A stretch of 64,000 bases of DNA from Polytrichum commune (taxonomy: Eukaryota; Streptophyta; Polytrichopsida; Polytrichales; Polytrichaceae), in the NCBI GenBank assembly GCA_950295325.1, contig OX485807.1:15215001-15279000 (forward strand). The letters run 5' to 3'. Below are positions 1-10,846 of this stretch, piece by piece. Under the pieces are notes generated by a model. The model was not told the origin of the DNA and made no database searches. It saw only the letters and a list, made by a program, of their open reading frames with translations. Position 1 is the first letter of the stretch; every line of letters starts with the position of its first letter. Made by a program: the position numbers and the translations under genes.

Positions 1-1593
1 GAGCCACGAGGCGTCCCATTTTATACATGTGACAAGATCGTCAAGAAGCTGGAGTCCTCGGTCGGTTCGGGTGTGGTGATTAAGTCGTTGTGTTTTTATG
101 CGAATGGGTTTGGTACACGGTTGTTGCGATGAATTTGGAAGTTTTATTATCTCCAATGTGGATGTACACCTCATTTATTCGTTTTTTTGTGTTTGTAACA
201 TGTGTTCAGGGATGAATAGTACCCTTCAATTACTGTTCATCATCTCAAGTAGTTGTTTAACTACGGTTGTCTAACTTTGGGCTCCAGATCTACTCGCTTA
301 ACCTCCTGCACCGATCTGTGGCTCCCCCTCGCCCCCTACACGCTCCGCCGCCTCCTTGGCCGTAAGAATCATATGCTCCTTCTCCATCGCCGTTTTTAGG
401 GTTCTACAACATCTGCATCCACCTCGCGTTTTGGAAATCTCCCAGGGCGTGTGCTTGGTGGTAGCGCAGAATGGGGGAAAATTTCTCCCTTGGACGCACT
501 TTTTAGTATCCATGAGGGTTTGTGAAATTGTGTGTCTGGGATTTCTAACGGGTTGTGAGGAAGCTTGGGGTGCTCTGTGAAGCTTGTGGGGGTTTGGAAT
601 TCACGTATTTGAAATTCTCCCTCTTTGTCACATTTCTGCGAGTGGAAGCCTGGCGTAGGGTTTATGGAATGCGCCTTGTGTGCCTGGATTCTGGCCTGCA
701 GAAACTAGTGCAGGTCATTGTAGGTCTGCGAATTGCGGACTGCTGAAGGGATTTTGAGCGATTTTGAGGATATGATTCGCTCAGGGGTTTCAGATTTAGG
801 GTTTTTATAGGGTTTAGGGTAGTAACCTTTTCAAAAGCCTCAGACAGTGGTGATTTGTATTAGATGTCATTATTGACCAGACATGCCTTTAAGTGCAACT
901 GAAGGCGTAGAAGTCTTTGATAGGTCACCTATCAGAAATATGTGCCACGAAATGGAAATGACCCAAAGTGTAAATGCATTTCTAGAGATCTTTGATATCT
1001 TCTTCCCGTTTACTGTTGGATAGCACAAATTCAGAATTACAGCATGCAGAAACAGAGGAAATGTGGGAAAAAAAATAAAGGTGTTCTAGATCCAAGTTCT
1101 AGAGGGAATGTGAGGAGAGAGAGATGCTCCTCTTGAAAATATTTCAAAAATTATTTGTCAACAGCAGGACTGTTGTAAGAGCCATCAGAAGAGGATTATG
1201 CAAGTGGTTAACAACTCCTTTAAAAAGCCTTCTTTCAGATTGTTTTACACTTGGAAAGTAGAATATTGAAATATTTCAAAATGGAATGCGTTTGAAATTA
1301 TGAGGTGCATTGTCTTCTCCCTAGTAGTATTTTCATGCACAGTATGGTAATACATGCATGATAGAGGTGTTGACACAAATTTGATAATGTTTGAAAGATT
1401 CCATAGATCTCGTTCTGACCTTGAACTTTGCTGAAATAGTAGCCGGGACAGTTTGTGTACCTGGGCATACATTTATCTAGTTTTGTCTCTAGATCCATCA
1501 ATCCAGGTCAATCACTATTGATAAACCTCTATCGTTTGTTTTACAGCTTACTCTGTTCCATACTTGTATATTGGTCCTGCAGGCATTCAACAC
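1..1593. other. No identifiable gene; possible promoter/leader sequence
   Basis: I recognise no protein family here. Short open frames at 356-746 have no recognisable domain. A telomere-like TTTAGGG tract at about 796-818 (telo-box, common near plant housekeeping promoters) and acceptor-like pyrimidine tracts ending in CAG just before 1584 could mean that 330-800 is a leader exon of whatever once drove the DnaJ fragment that follows. That is inference only. Confidence 0.3.
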
Positions 1594-1689
1594 ATGGCTA
1601 AAAATAACTTCTATGAGACTCTAGGGCTGCAAAGGGGTGCAAGTGCAAAAGATATCAAAACCACGTACTATGCAATAAGTGTTGGGTGA
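1594..1689 (+). pseudogene. DnaJ (J-domain) N-terminal fragment
   Basis: An ATG-initiated frame of 31 codons reads like the first half of a J domain: an aromatic-Tyr-x-x-Leu-Gly core (FYETLGL), then a basic, Ser/Asp-containing second helix start (ASAKDIKTTYYAI). It stops at TGA before the diagnostic HPD motif, so it cannot stimulate Hsp70. A splice-acceptor-like CAG lies 10 bases upstream of the ATG, so the piece probably came from genomic DNA with an intron and not from a retrocopied mRNA. A ribosomal-protein fragment follows 170 bases downstream on the same strand, which suggests a composite of captured gene pieces. A genuine short exon joined to something unseen remains possible. Confidence 0.5.
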
Positions 1690-1862
1690 TTGCAGAGAGG
1701 ATTCAGATCTTCACCTCAATGTGGAGTAGGGATATTTAACAAATTTGGACTAAGGGACTGGTGATGTAACGTGTTCATCCTCCTGTGCATGGGTTAGAAT
1801 TTGAATCTGATGTCAATATGTGCCATCTACATTACTCTAAATTCAGGTTTATATTCGTACAG

Positions 1863-2035
1863 GAGCTACTGTGAACGTGGGCATTGACCCTTCAAAGGTG
1901 GTCATCACAAAGTTGAAGTTAGAGAAGGACCGTAAGTCCCTACTAGACAGGAAGGGCAAGGGCCATGTTGCTGAGAAAGGAAAGGGTAAATTCACCAATG
2001 AGCATGTAGCTCCCCCTCTACAGGAGGTCGACTAA
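1863..2035 (+). pseudogene. 60S ribosomal protein L26 (uL24) C-terminal exon fragment
   Basis: After an acceptor (TACAG) at 1862 an open frame of 56 codons runs to TAA and matches the C-terminal third of eukaryotic L26: residues typical of [24 protein letters not shown], a Lys/Gly-rich stretch and the terminal LQEVD. L26 sits near the exit of the ribosomal tunnel. The usual His before PSKVV is Asp here. I find no N-terminal two thirds anywhere upstream in the window, so this is an orphan last exon. It has no internal stop or frameshift, so decay is either recent or the exon is still spliced to something. It lies downstream of a DnaJ fragment on the same strand. Confidence 0.65.
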
Positions 2036-3630
2036 ATTTTATGTAACGTTCCGAAGAGAGTATTCAGTGAAAATCGTTACATTTTACTTTCAGACCAGGA
2101 CGGTCGCGATGGAGCTTCAATTGATGTACATGAATGAAGTTGTTACATCTCTACGCATTCCTCAGACAATGTCACAATTTTTCGTATCAACCCTTGCGAA
2201 TGATTGACTTAATGAGGGCTTCAATTTTCAGCACTGAGTGTTGTGAAACTGTCACCAGGACTTGTGTAGGCTAATTCTGTAAAGATCAATCCAATCGTTG
2301 TGTGCAAGTGCGTGCAGTAGCTCGTGCTCTCATTTTAAACTTCACAGAGATATGGTGGGACTGTCATTGCAGTCCTCCTTTGCCACAGTTAATCTATATT
2401 GTATAGATGCTATCTATTCTGGCACTTGCAAATAGTGCTAGTGTATTTTACACACTACAAATGGCACTGAGGATTGCTCTGGTTTGTACAGTTGTTACCA
2501 AGTTCTACAATGCTGACGAATGCATATCATTTCATCTAGGCAAGCCTGTCTTTTGGCTTTGCCTTCTATGTACTTACTTTATGCTCAATTTCTGGATGTG
2601 TGCATATTGATGTGTGGCTCCATGCTGTCTCATTCCATGCGCATGCAAATATGATGCCAAACTACGGGTACTATTTATTTGTATTTTCATATGAATTGGT
2701 TGCAAGTTTTTATTGCTGAAAAGCTGCTGGATATGTCACTTGCAGTTTAACTCTGCAGGATAACTATTCCACATTACATCAGATTGTGGCACATAAGAAT
2801 GGTGATTTAGCCATTGGACATCTCAAAGAGCTGATCTAATCCTTGTTCAAAATTTTCAGGTTTATCTGCTACAAATTTGCGTCAACTTAGCACTTTAATG
2901 TTGTCAAGCAGTGCATGAAACTTATAGCGTAACGAGATGGATGGATGTGTCACTTGCATTTCCTTGGATGGATACAAAGTATATTGTAGTACCTTGTTAC
3001 AATTTTCTTGTATTGGCATAGCCCATTACTAGACTGTTTGTAGGCCAGCAAATAAATATGACTTCATGTAATGTTGCTCAATGTGAACATATTGATTCAA
3101 GGCCATGTGGAGACGGGCAAATTCAGTCTTTATTTGAAATATATAGTGTTAGTGTAACGTGTCGCATATAACATGACGTATGTTACAATCTTCTTTCTGC
3201 ATCTTTATTCTATTTCCTCCTTAGTTGTGACAGGGCAGAGTACATTTGTGTGTAATCGTTTTGTAGCCTATGGCGGGCATGGCTGCTTTGTTTATGGCCA
3301 TTGACTTACATCCCCGAACCAACAAGCGTTCTCATGGTATGTGGTTTGCTCACGTTTGATTTGGAGCATTGTGAATTTCAGGCCTTTGAGGATGAGGTGC
3401 AAAAATAGAATAATGACCCCGCATTCACGGACATGATGTTTGCGTCCTATGGCAGATTTCATTCTACTTCGCATCAGGTACAAGTGTTGTGTTTTTCATA
3501 ACAATGGCCCATGTGATTTAGGGAACTGCTCGCAGAATGTCGTTCATCTTTAGTCTTTGTTATGTATTTGTAATATGTATTCAGGGATGGCACTGTCCTT
3601 GTGACATGACATGCCCATGTTGATGCAGTC
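2036..3630. other. Mostly unassigned; one short exon-like open segment
   Basis: No family is recognised. At 2759-2839 (plus) an acceptor-like CTCTGCAG is followed by 26 open codons ending in TAA (ending GDLAIGHLKELI). This could be another captured terminal exon, but I cannot name it. A phrase resembling 186-213 (TTTGTAACATGTGTTCAGGGATG) recurs in altered form near 3567-3590, so some of this interval is repeat-derived. Confidence 0.25.
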
Positions 3631-3789
3631 CAAACCAGAAGTAACAACGGCAATCACGCAGACAGTCGCGGATGTTGTTAGTAAGATTCATGACGGCCCC
3701 TCTGTAACCACAGAGATTATTCATCTAGTCGCTTACGTCCAGGACATATTTCTGAGGCAGGAGGTGGTAAAACAACGAAAGCAATGATA
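3631..3789 (+). CDS. Unidentified exon-like open segment
   Basis: Downstream of a TGATGCAG acceptor-like site an open frame of about 50 codons runs to a TGA at 3787 (beginning SKPEVTTAITQTVADVV, ending EVVKQRKQ). The composition is protein-like, with an amphipathic helix pattern, but matches nothing I know. It is followed within 2 kb by other open segments (3833-4015, 4189-4521, 4593-5114) on the same strand, so it may be one exon of a lineage-specific or transposon-encoded gene. Exon joining cannot be settled by eye. Confidence 0.25.
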
Positions 3790-4188
3790 GGACGATCGTC
3801 AAAAAAAGATTGGCGAAGCCATTGCCAGGGCCATGAAGCAGTGGGAGGACGATAATTACTCGCGCATTCTGCAAACTACTTGGAGTTGGCACCCTTTTTA
3901 TCCCTCCTTTGTGGCCAATCCTATCTGCGCCACCTTCAGATATGCATACTCTTTATCACATTCAATTGCGGAGGGTTGGGATGTGCATGATGTGCTTTGT
4001 AACATTCTCATGTGAGAAGGATCTACCCTGTGCTTTGGTCCGTTCTTCTTCTTCGTTTTTTTTTTAAATTTTACAATCTATTGTCTCCTCTACTATCGCA
4101 CCTTTGGGACAGCCTCACTGAAGCGAACGTTACGAAGTGGCTGAAGCTCGCGGAAATAGTCGGTGGATTCGGCTCACATGTTTGGTAA

Positions 4189-4521
4189 GTGGCAACGGCG
4201 TATTTGAAAAAAGAAGGTTTCATCTTGTTTGCAGGAGCTAGGCCGGTGGATTCACATAACCAATGGGTTGCAGACGTGGAGGGTGTCTGGAAGGATTTAA
4301 GGAACCCCGGCGTTCAATGGTGGGCGGAATTGCGGATGAAGTGCAGCTTAACCCAAGTCAGAGCAGTTGAGGACATGGCCTTCCACAACAATGAGTTATG
4401 GTTGAAAGCTTGGGTGATTCGTGATTATTCCTCTAAGTATTCGCCCCCTTGCATATTACAAACGGTGGCTAGAATATCGAGAAGACATGGACATCGGATA
4501 TGTCTTTGCCTACCCATGTAA
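4189..4521 (+). CDS. Hypothetical protein segment, 110 codons
   Basis: This is an open frame rich in Trp and charged residues (segments WVADVEGVWKDL, ELWLKAWVIRDY). A good acceptor (TTGTTTGCAG) at about 4234 suggests that the true exon starts inside the frame, near the ARPVDSHNQW segment. I recognise no domain. It lies between two other plus-strand open segments and may belong with them to one spliced, lineage-specific gene or the coding part of a DNA transposon. Confidence 0.3.
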   Translation: MATAYLKKEGFILFAGARPVDSHNQWVADVEGVWKDLRNPGVQWWAELRMKCSLTQVRAVEDMAFHNNELWLKAWVIRDYSSKYSPPCILQTVARISRRHGHRICLCLPM

Positions 4522-4592
4522 TTTGTAACATGTTGATTCGTTATTAACATACCTTCCTGAGTTTACGAACATAACGTTGTTGATGTGTATAC

Positions 4593-5114
4593 TTGTTCGC
4601 ATGTGTTATGATTCCACCGCAAAAGCTCATTGAGTACTTGTGTAAGATTCGAGCTATTGCAGATAATGTTGTCAGAGAACGTTGTGAGACATCAAAAGTG
4701 CATCCGCCAGCACCCAATCAACACGAAGCAGATATGCTTCGCTGTGAGGTGGAGGCCACCAATGCTACCAATATCGACAACACAAGAAATTTGAGCAAGG
4801 CAGATGTTTTAAAGGATGTGCAGCCCCCGGTGGAACCACAATCCAATAAGCATGCGGAAGACTCGGTCTCCACGCATGCAGACGTGCATGTAGGACCCGC
4901 ATGCCACATTCTCATGACCCAAGTAGATTTAGACTGGCAAGGTTCAGTGTCTCCTACACCCAGTTCTTCATTCAATGCAGCACAAAATTTGGCCAAGGAC
5001 CTTGATGTGGTTGGCAAATCCCAAACTGCCGAGGCGTCCGTGGTCGTGGCCATCGACACATTTGTTGAGGTATCCCAAATTGTAGAGGAGGCCGTCATGG
5101 ATGCCACTCACTAA
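4593..5114 (+). CDS. Hypothetical acidic protein segment, 173 codons
   Basis: This is the longest open frame in the first 9 kb. After a short hydrophobic start it is hydrophilic, rich in Glu, Asp, Ser, Thr and Val, and likely mostly disordered, ending IVEEAVMDATH. There is no signal peptide, transmembrane segment or known motif. A 129-codon antisense frame (4718-5107) is treated as a shadow. The stop lies just before a 375-bp direct repeat, an arrangement that would suit the 3' end of a mobile-element gene. The real start may be an upstream exon and not this ATG. Confidence 0.35.
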   Translation: MFACVMIPPQKLIEYLCKIRAIADNVVRERCETSKVHPPAPNQHEADMLRCEVEATNATNIDNTRNLSKADVLKDVQPPVEPQSNKHAEDSVSTHADVHVGPACHILMTQVDLDWQGSVSPTPSSSFNAAQNLAKDLDVVGKSQTAEASVVVAIDTFVEVSQIVEEAVMDATH

Positions 5115-5122
5115 ACAACCGC

Positions 5123-5855
5123 CTAAGTTACAAGTCCGGAACTACTAGGTTACAAGTTGGATACATGTTACATATAAAGGAAAATATTTTGGTAGGTAAG
5201 AAGTTGTTTTTATAACTTCCACATACACCCAATGATGAACTTTGACATATGTAACGTGTATAATAAGTGTAACATAGGACTTTGGTGCATTTGCTTGTGG
5301 AAGTACCGTGGCCCTGAATGGTTGTTTTGGAAATGGATTTTTGGTAGGAGTTGTTTGAATCAATGCAGATGTTGTCAGAATTGTTTGGGAGCGTTGCAAA
5401 TTTTAATTTCCGCAAAAAAATGAATTAACGCCATGTAACCAACGAATTAAGATAATTTGTCATTACATACACTTTACTAAAACAAATTCTAAACCAGCTA
5501 AGTTATAAACCTCCGAAACTGCTAGGTTACAAAATGGATACATGTTACATAGAAAGGAAAACATTTTGGTAGGTAAGAAGTTGTTTTTAGAACTTCCACG
5601 TACATCCAAGGATGAACTTTGACATATGTAACGTGTATAATAAATATAACATGGGACTTTAGTACATTTGCTTGTGGAAGTACCGTGGCCCTGAATGGTT
5701 GTTTTGGAAATGGATTTTTGGTAGGATTGAATCAATGCAGATGTTGTCAGAATGGTTTGGGTGCATTGCAAATTTCAATTTCCGCAAAAAAATGAATGTA
5801 ATGTCATGTAATCAGCGAATCAAGGTAATTTATCATTACATACACTATACCAAAA
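5123..5855. repeat. Two-unit direct repeat, about 375-bp period
   Basis: The segment starting CTAAGTTACAAG at 5123 is repeated from 5498 (CTAAGTTATAAAC) with high similarity, including a shared block around TGGAAGTACCGTGGCCCTG at about 5298 and 5677. Unit 2 has small deletions. Both units carry TGTAAC words that also occur elsewhere in the first 6 kb. The repeat lies directly downstream of an unidentified open frame. Confidence 0.85.
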
Positions 5856-6342
5856 TAAATACCCATAATTGGGAAAATGAAGCGTATTTTTGTCGCATTA
5901 TTTGCACCCTAACATCGAAGAGTCCCTGAAATTATTAAGGTGCCCAACTTGGCCTATACACCCTAATGGATCGCTGGTATGGTGGTACGTGCAGTGGTTG
6001 TACGCTAGGTTACTGTTTGTAACATGTGCAAGTTATATATATCTAGCCACGTTTATTTTTGAAATATGTAACATAACAGCATGCACAATGAAATTCAGAT
6101 TACTGGTTGCAAACACACTTCATGATGGCGGAGTAGTTATTCCAATGGGGGAACTGAATTTCCCCTGTTGGTTCGATGGAGTGTCCCAGCAAACAAACTT
6201 GCAGGGACCATTAGTACGAGGTTCCTCACCTTTCACAAAACTGGAGCATGAAACCTGGACTGTCCCTCCTCCCTTTGGCGCGGATCTAGGTTGCCCAAGT
6301 CAGATCCATGTACATGAAAGTGTCTGGTTCAGGGTGTCTGGA
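5856..6342. other. No confident gene
   Basis: An open plus-strand frame covers 5890-6393 (167 codons) but has no recognisable domain and a biased, low-complexity start. I do not call it a gene. Confidence 0.2.
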
Positions 6343-6678
6343 CTAAACCGCGGAGCCGCTCAAAGTCTGCCTTGTGTACCTCTTCATATTTAGACTCATA
6401 GGAAGGTTGCAGGCCACGCAATGTGCGATGTCCTTGGTTGGAGGTAGGATGTCCATCTGCAAGAGGGTACGGTGTACGTCGTTGTGCAATGCAGCACATG
6501 ACTTAACAACGGCGTGAGTAACACAGTCACCCATTGATGACCTCAATTTGTAGTGACAACATCCACATACAAGCGACAAAAGGTCCTCAGATCCGTTTTT
6601 AGCTCTTTGTAGCTCTATGGAAGACGATGGACTGCGGCTTAAATGCAAACTAAACCCTAAACAAGTACATGCCATCAA
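6343..6678 (-). CDS. Small hypothetical ORF, 111 codons
   Basis: This minus-strand frame is Cys/Leu/Ser-rich and has a plausible plant leader upstream: AAACCCTAAA telo-box-like words just before the ATG, near 6655 and 6713. No domain is recognisable. It overlaps the end of a plus-strand open frame of equal quality, so either may be chance. Low confidence. Confidence 0.2.
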   Translation of the reverse strand: MMACTCLGFSLHLSRSPSSSIELQRAKNGSEDLLSLVCGCCHYKLRSSMGDCVTHAVVKSCAALHNDVHRTLLQMDILPPTKDIAHCVACNLPMSLNMKRYTRQTLSGSAV

Positions 6679-9162
6679 TCAGAAGCGATGCTAGAATCCA
6701 GATTTGAAAATAAACCCTAAAACACAGTCAGTGAGGATGATTGTAACCACTGTTTGTGCACTGAACGCACGACACGATGTTTTTCCTGTATAACTTCAAT
6801 GCTTGGATGTTGCAATCACTTCACTACATAGAAGACAGTACATTCTGCCGGAAATCTACATTTTTTGCTAAATGCGTAGGTTACGATCAATGAGAGGATG
6901 GTTCCAACATGCTTGGGAAGAAGCACTCCAAACGTTGATCGCCTCTGATCCCTTCAGCGCATCATTGTTGCAATCGCATCACTAGACGCAAGACAGTCCA
7001 TTATAACAGAAATCCGAAATGTGCAGGTTACAATGATTCAGCAGCCATGGTTGGATGGGGGTCTTTCAAAGAGGAACCCCAAAACACTGTCCCCGAGGGT
7101 GATTAGGTTAGGGTGATTAGGTTAGAAACCGCACATGGTCCTCATGGCATGGGGATGCCATGATGGAAGGTGATGTGATGTGAAGTTGGGCACGGGCAGC
7201 TTGGCGTGCCACGGTGTCGTTACGGCCCGGGCCAGCAGAGGCTCTGCTGCAGGCAGGCCAGGACCCGACCCCCGAGGGGCTGACCCACTGCCATGCCTCG
7301 ATTTCAGCACAGCATTTAAGAACTTTGGGTTGGGTAATGTTAGGGGCTGCGGGGCCTAGGAGCCCCCAGCAGCTTCAGACCATCATAACTTCCTTGTATG
7401 ATCTCTAATGCTAACAACCAACCACTCCATCGGCATTTACGCTTCACGTAGATGCTGATGGACTCCTCACTTGCCCCATTCGGGCAAGCATTGAGGAAGT
7501 TATGCCTGTTCAAACCTTTTGCAGTCCCGGGAGCCACTCCCAGGCCACTGCTGTACCAGGGCGCTGCCCCGGGACAGCGCCCCACTCAAATTGCCATAAC
7601 TCCTAGCTCACACCTCTGATTGAGGTGTTCTTGAGCATTATGGAATCTACACGCCATAAGCTACGCATAGCTCATGGCCTTACCCTCGTGCCTTCTAGTC
7701 TCTGTGGGTGGGAGGCGTTCCCAACGCCTGGGGCAACAAAGGTGAGTTTGAGAGCGTATCCATAAAGACGTCAATTTTTTTTGTAGACTTATATTATTAA
7801 CATGTTAAAAGAGTGGTGTCATGCTATAAAAACTTAACTTTCCAACTTGTTATGCTAAGTGTCAAACAAGTTCAAACTGTAAGTTTCATCCCTCTTTTAT
7901 AGACTTTATAGATAATTAACATCAAAGTGATAATTTTGAACCAAACTTCAAGGAGTTGATTCAAAGTATGTGGTAGAATTCACCTTCAAACCTTAGTTCA
8001 CGCTCAAAAGTGGTTGTAGCATTTACCACATGCATACATATAGGTACAATAAATGGACTCAGAACATTCCATCTTTCGAGAATCTAAGATGTAATGTACA
8101 TCTTAGGGCCCACCTACTGCAAGGTAAGCAATAAACCCTATCCTTTACCAAGGAGACTCTTGAATAAAATAGGGCCAACATGCTCAAATTCACATTGACA
8201 AATATGCGGATGTTTGTTTTCCTTTTCATCTTAAATTACTGCATGTAAAGTACTAGGGTTGCTCCGTGTTAAAGTACACTGAGCCACGGGTGTTTATTGC
8301 CATTAGGTAGACCATGGGTTCAATATGATGCGCATGCTATGTGGCATCTTTTATACCAGGCGTCCTGTGGAAATTAATTTACAAAAAACCCTAGGTGTAA
8401 ATGGGAAATGCTCAAAAATGCCTTAATCCTTGCATGGGGCCAGAGCCCAGGAAGTTTTTGGGCAGAGTCGGTCAAGATCCTAGTGATTCTAAATCCAACT
8501 GGTTACATGTTGATATCTTCCGGTTTTGCTTTATTCATTTGAGGTATATTCTTCTATAGATTCCTCTAAAATGATTGGCAATCCTCCTCAAGTCTCCAAC
8601 TTCAACCAGTTATTTCTCAAACTCAACTGGTTCATCTGTAAGTAACCGCCGGTTCTTCCCGGACAAAGGATGATTACCCAAGACTCATATGCTTGTAGTG
8701 GTTTGTGACCATGCCCTTGAATGGGATCCCCATGAAGTGTAGAACTCCCACACAGACTCTTCCTGAGGTGATGTCCCAAGCACATAGATGAATTTAAACA
8801 AGTTTAGCAATTATCATGTCAAAAGATCCGCCTAAGATCCGCAACATTACTTCCAGTACAGATTGATACACTGTTCTTCAGATCACGTCAAAGCCTCAAG
8901 AAAGTACCAATGAAAGGGACCTGAATGGTATCTCTCCCACTCATCAATTGAGCATCTTTGCACGCCCTTTATACCACCACATGTGGTTGTAATAACCCAA
9001 ATGCTCATCTCACAAATTATTTCGCTATGAACCATCTGTGGCAGTATGTCAGGTTTGGAGTCACCTCAACTAACCAGGTAGTCTAGTTGACCTTAAGCTT
9101 ATTGACTTGAACTAGTGATGCTCACACTAACCAAGGCAATTCCCAACGCTCATAAGTATATT
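6679..9162. other. Repeat-rich intergenic stretch, no gene recognised
   Basis: A short imperfect duplication is visible at about 6790-6900 and 6960-7040 (shared TTGCAATC-CATCACTA-GAC-AGACAGT-CATT pattern). A GC-rich block at about 7190-7740 has several short inverted words (for example GGGAGCCACTCCC) and looks like a fragment of a mobile element I cannot classify. A 215-bp dispersed repeat lies at 8450-8665. Nothing else is supported. Confidence 0.3.
8450..8665. repeat. Dispersed repeat, copy 1
   Basis: This segment is similar, in the same orientation, to 20586-20802: shared words include CGGTCAAGATCC, GGTTACATGTTGA, TTTGAGGTAT and TTCAACCAGTT. The family is unidentified. It contains no open frame of note. 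Confidence 0.7.
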
Positions 9163-9313
9163 TTAGAGAATGCGAAGTTCGTTGTAGCCATGGGCACGCT
9201 GGCAATGCATTCCGAACGAGCAATATCCACCTTCCCAATTCCTGCACATCTTTGTCTTGTAGTATGGGCTTTCACTCTTACACATGTCGCGTTGAGCTGC
9301 TTGACACTCGGTC
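9163..9313 (-). CDS. Terminal exon with CCCH zinc finger
   Basis: On the minus strand an acceptor (GGATGCAG) is followed by 49 codons and TAA. Near the end they encode a C-x7-C-x5-C-x3-H finger: Cys in YKTKMC, Cys in GGYC, Cys in GMHC, His in QRAH, followed by a GYNELR tail typical of Tis11-like RNA-binding CCCH fingers. It lies 1.5 kb downstream, on the same strand, of the last clear exon of the RNase H-like gene, so it could be that gene's last exon. It could equally be a separate remnant. The intervening exons, if any, are not visible. The finger's metal ligands are all present. Confidence 0.45.
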
Positions 9314-10846
9314 CTGCATCCAATACCCCAAAAAGCCACTGCGTTAAGCTCCATAAATTTCAGTTAGGTTTCATAGGTATACCAGGCTCCATTTTCACCC
9401 TTTGTAGCTGAAAAAAACAGACCAAACCTGGCAGGGGGTGAGGTCACAAAAAGAAATGAATTCCATGAATTTGTGTGTTCATTGCTCAGGTGCAGTGGAT
9501 CCTTACAGAAGGCAACTTGCCCTAAATGTTTTCAGTCATAGGTTTATACAGTGCGACGGAGGTTTGGGGCAAACACAAACTAATTCCTCATTAGTGCCAA
9601 CCTCAATCCTCGAAAAACAGGAATTCTCAGACGATATTGCATGAGTATTGCATGTTATACTATGGTTCACTAACAAGTTCATTGAGTTATCACTTTAGCC
9701 ATTTACCTATTATAAAACCATGATTTTAATAAGTGTCTACATACACTGCACAGATAAATCAGGGTATTGGGAAATATGGATCTAGGGCGACTCTTGAGAA
9801 GCTGGAACACCAAGTTCCCTCTACAGAAAATGAAACCTTACCAAGAGCACTTCTCCCAAAATCTTATCTGCATAATGTTAACTCTTGGATCAAATAATTA
9901 CAAAAGAACAACACAGACAAGTGTTTGAGGAAAAACTAATTTCAAGGATATAATTTTGGGAATTTAGAGATAGCACAAGGATCACCTAGCACTTATGTCC
10001 AAAATTCCAAATTTGGCTGTGCGGTTGTGGGCTTCCGGAAGACGAAGGGCCCCCGGTTAACCACTCTTTTCTATGTGAGTGGTTTCTTGGTGACACAGGG
10101 CATGAGTGTGGGTGGCAACTCGATTGCCTAAATTTTTTCTGTCGGTCCACAGGCAACGGGTTCCGTTTCAACCGCTTCAAAACGGCCATCATAGAGACAG
10201 GCTTGAAACCTTCACGCCTTGCATCATAAGCATCAACCTATTAATTGGTCTAGGAAGCTAGGTAGTCATATGCACAGTGCAAATGAGTAACAAAACTTGC
10301 CAACAACCTCACTACAGGAACCCTAAGGGCCACTTTCCACTGGAGCTTGAGTGCCTTAGGCACCAAGGAAGTTTGAATAATTGGAAAACCTACATGAAGT
10401 CCGACATGGCACGCAGTGGATAATGTTTCATGGTCTAACACAAATTTCAATTTCAACTTTCCATGTACGGCCTTTGGATAAGTTTCAAGGGCCCTCACAA
10501 TCTCACGGTCATAGCCCATGGCCGTAGTCTCTCTCTCTCTCTCTCCCACGAGTCCTCAGTCCATTATATACAGCAGCGGGTACCATGGGTACATTTAATG
10601 TTGGGATAGAAATGAGTGCTGCTAATAATTGACGAGTCTTTCTTGAAAATGGGTTAGCATCACCTATTATTATGATGCAGTCAACCAGTCTGATTAGAAC
10701 TCCAGTTGTACGACAACCTTGTATATGTTTGGCAATGAAATAAAGTGTTTCATATGTCATAAAACTTTTTGAAACATTAAAATTGAATAAAAATAGGCAG
10801 TCTGACATGATGATCTCAAGCCGCGGGCAGATAGTTCAGAGCATAC
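9314..10846. other. Unassigned interval between CCCH exon and RNase H-like gene
   Basis: Open minus-strand frames exist at 9986-10192 and 10250-10549 but show no recognisable domain. I looked for RING/IBR cysteine patterns expected if the upstream gene were an RBR-type E3 ligase and found none. A (CT)n microsatellite lies at about 10530-10547. Confidence 0.3.

Noticed and set aside
5128-5771. Paired minus-strand frames in the 375-bp repeat units
   Set aside because: They arise from the repeat itself, differ by frameshifts between units, and have no domain.
10250-10549. 99-codon minus-strand frame downstream of the RNase H exons, considered as a RING/IBR exon
   Set aside because: It lacks any cysteine pattern of RING or IBR domains and partly covers a CT microsatellite.
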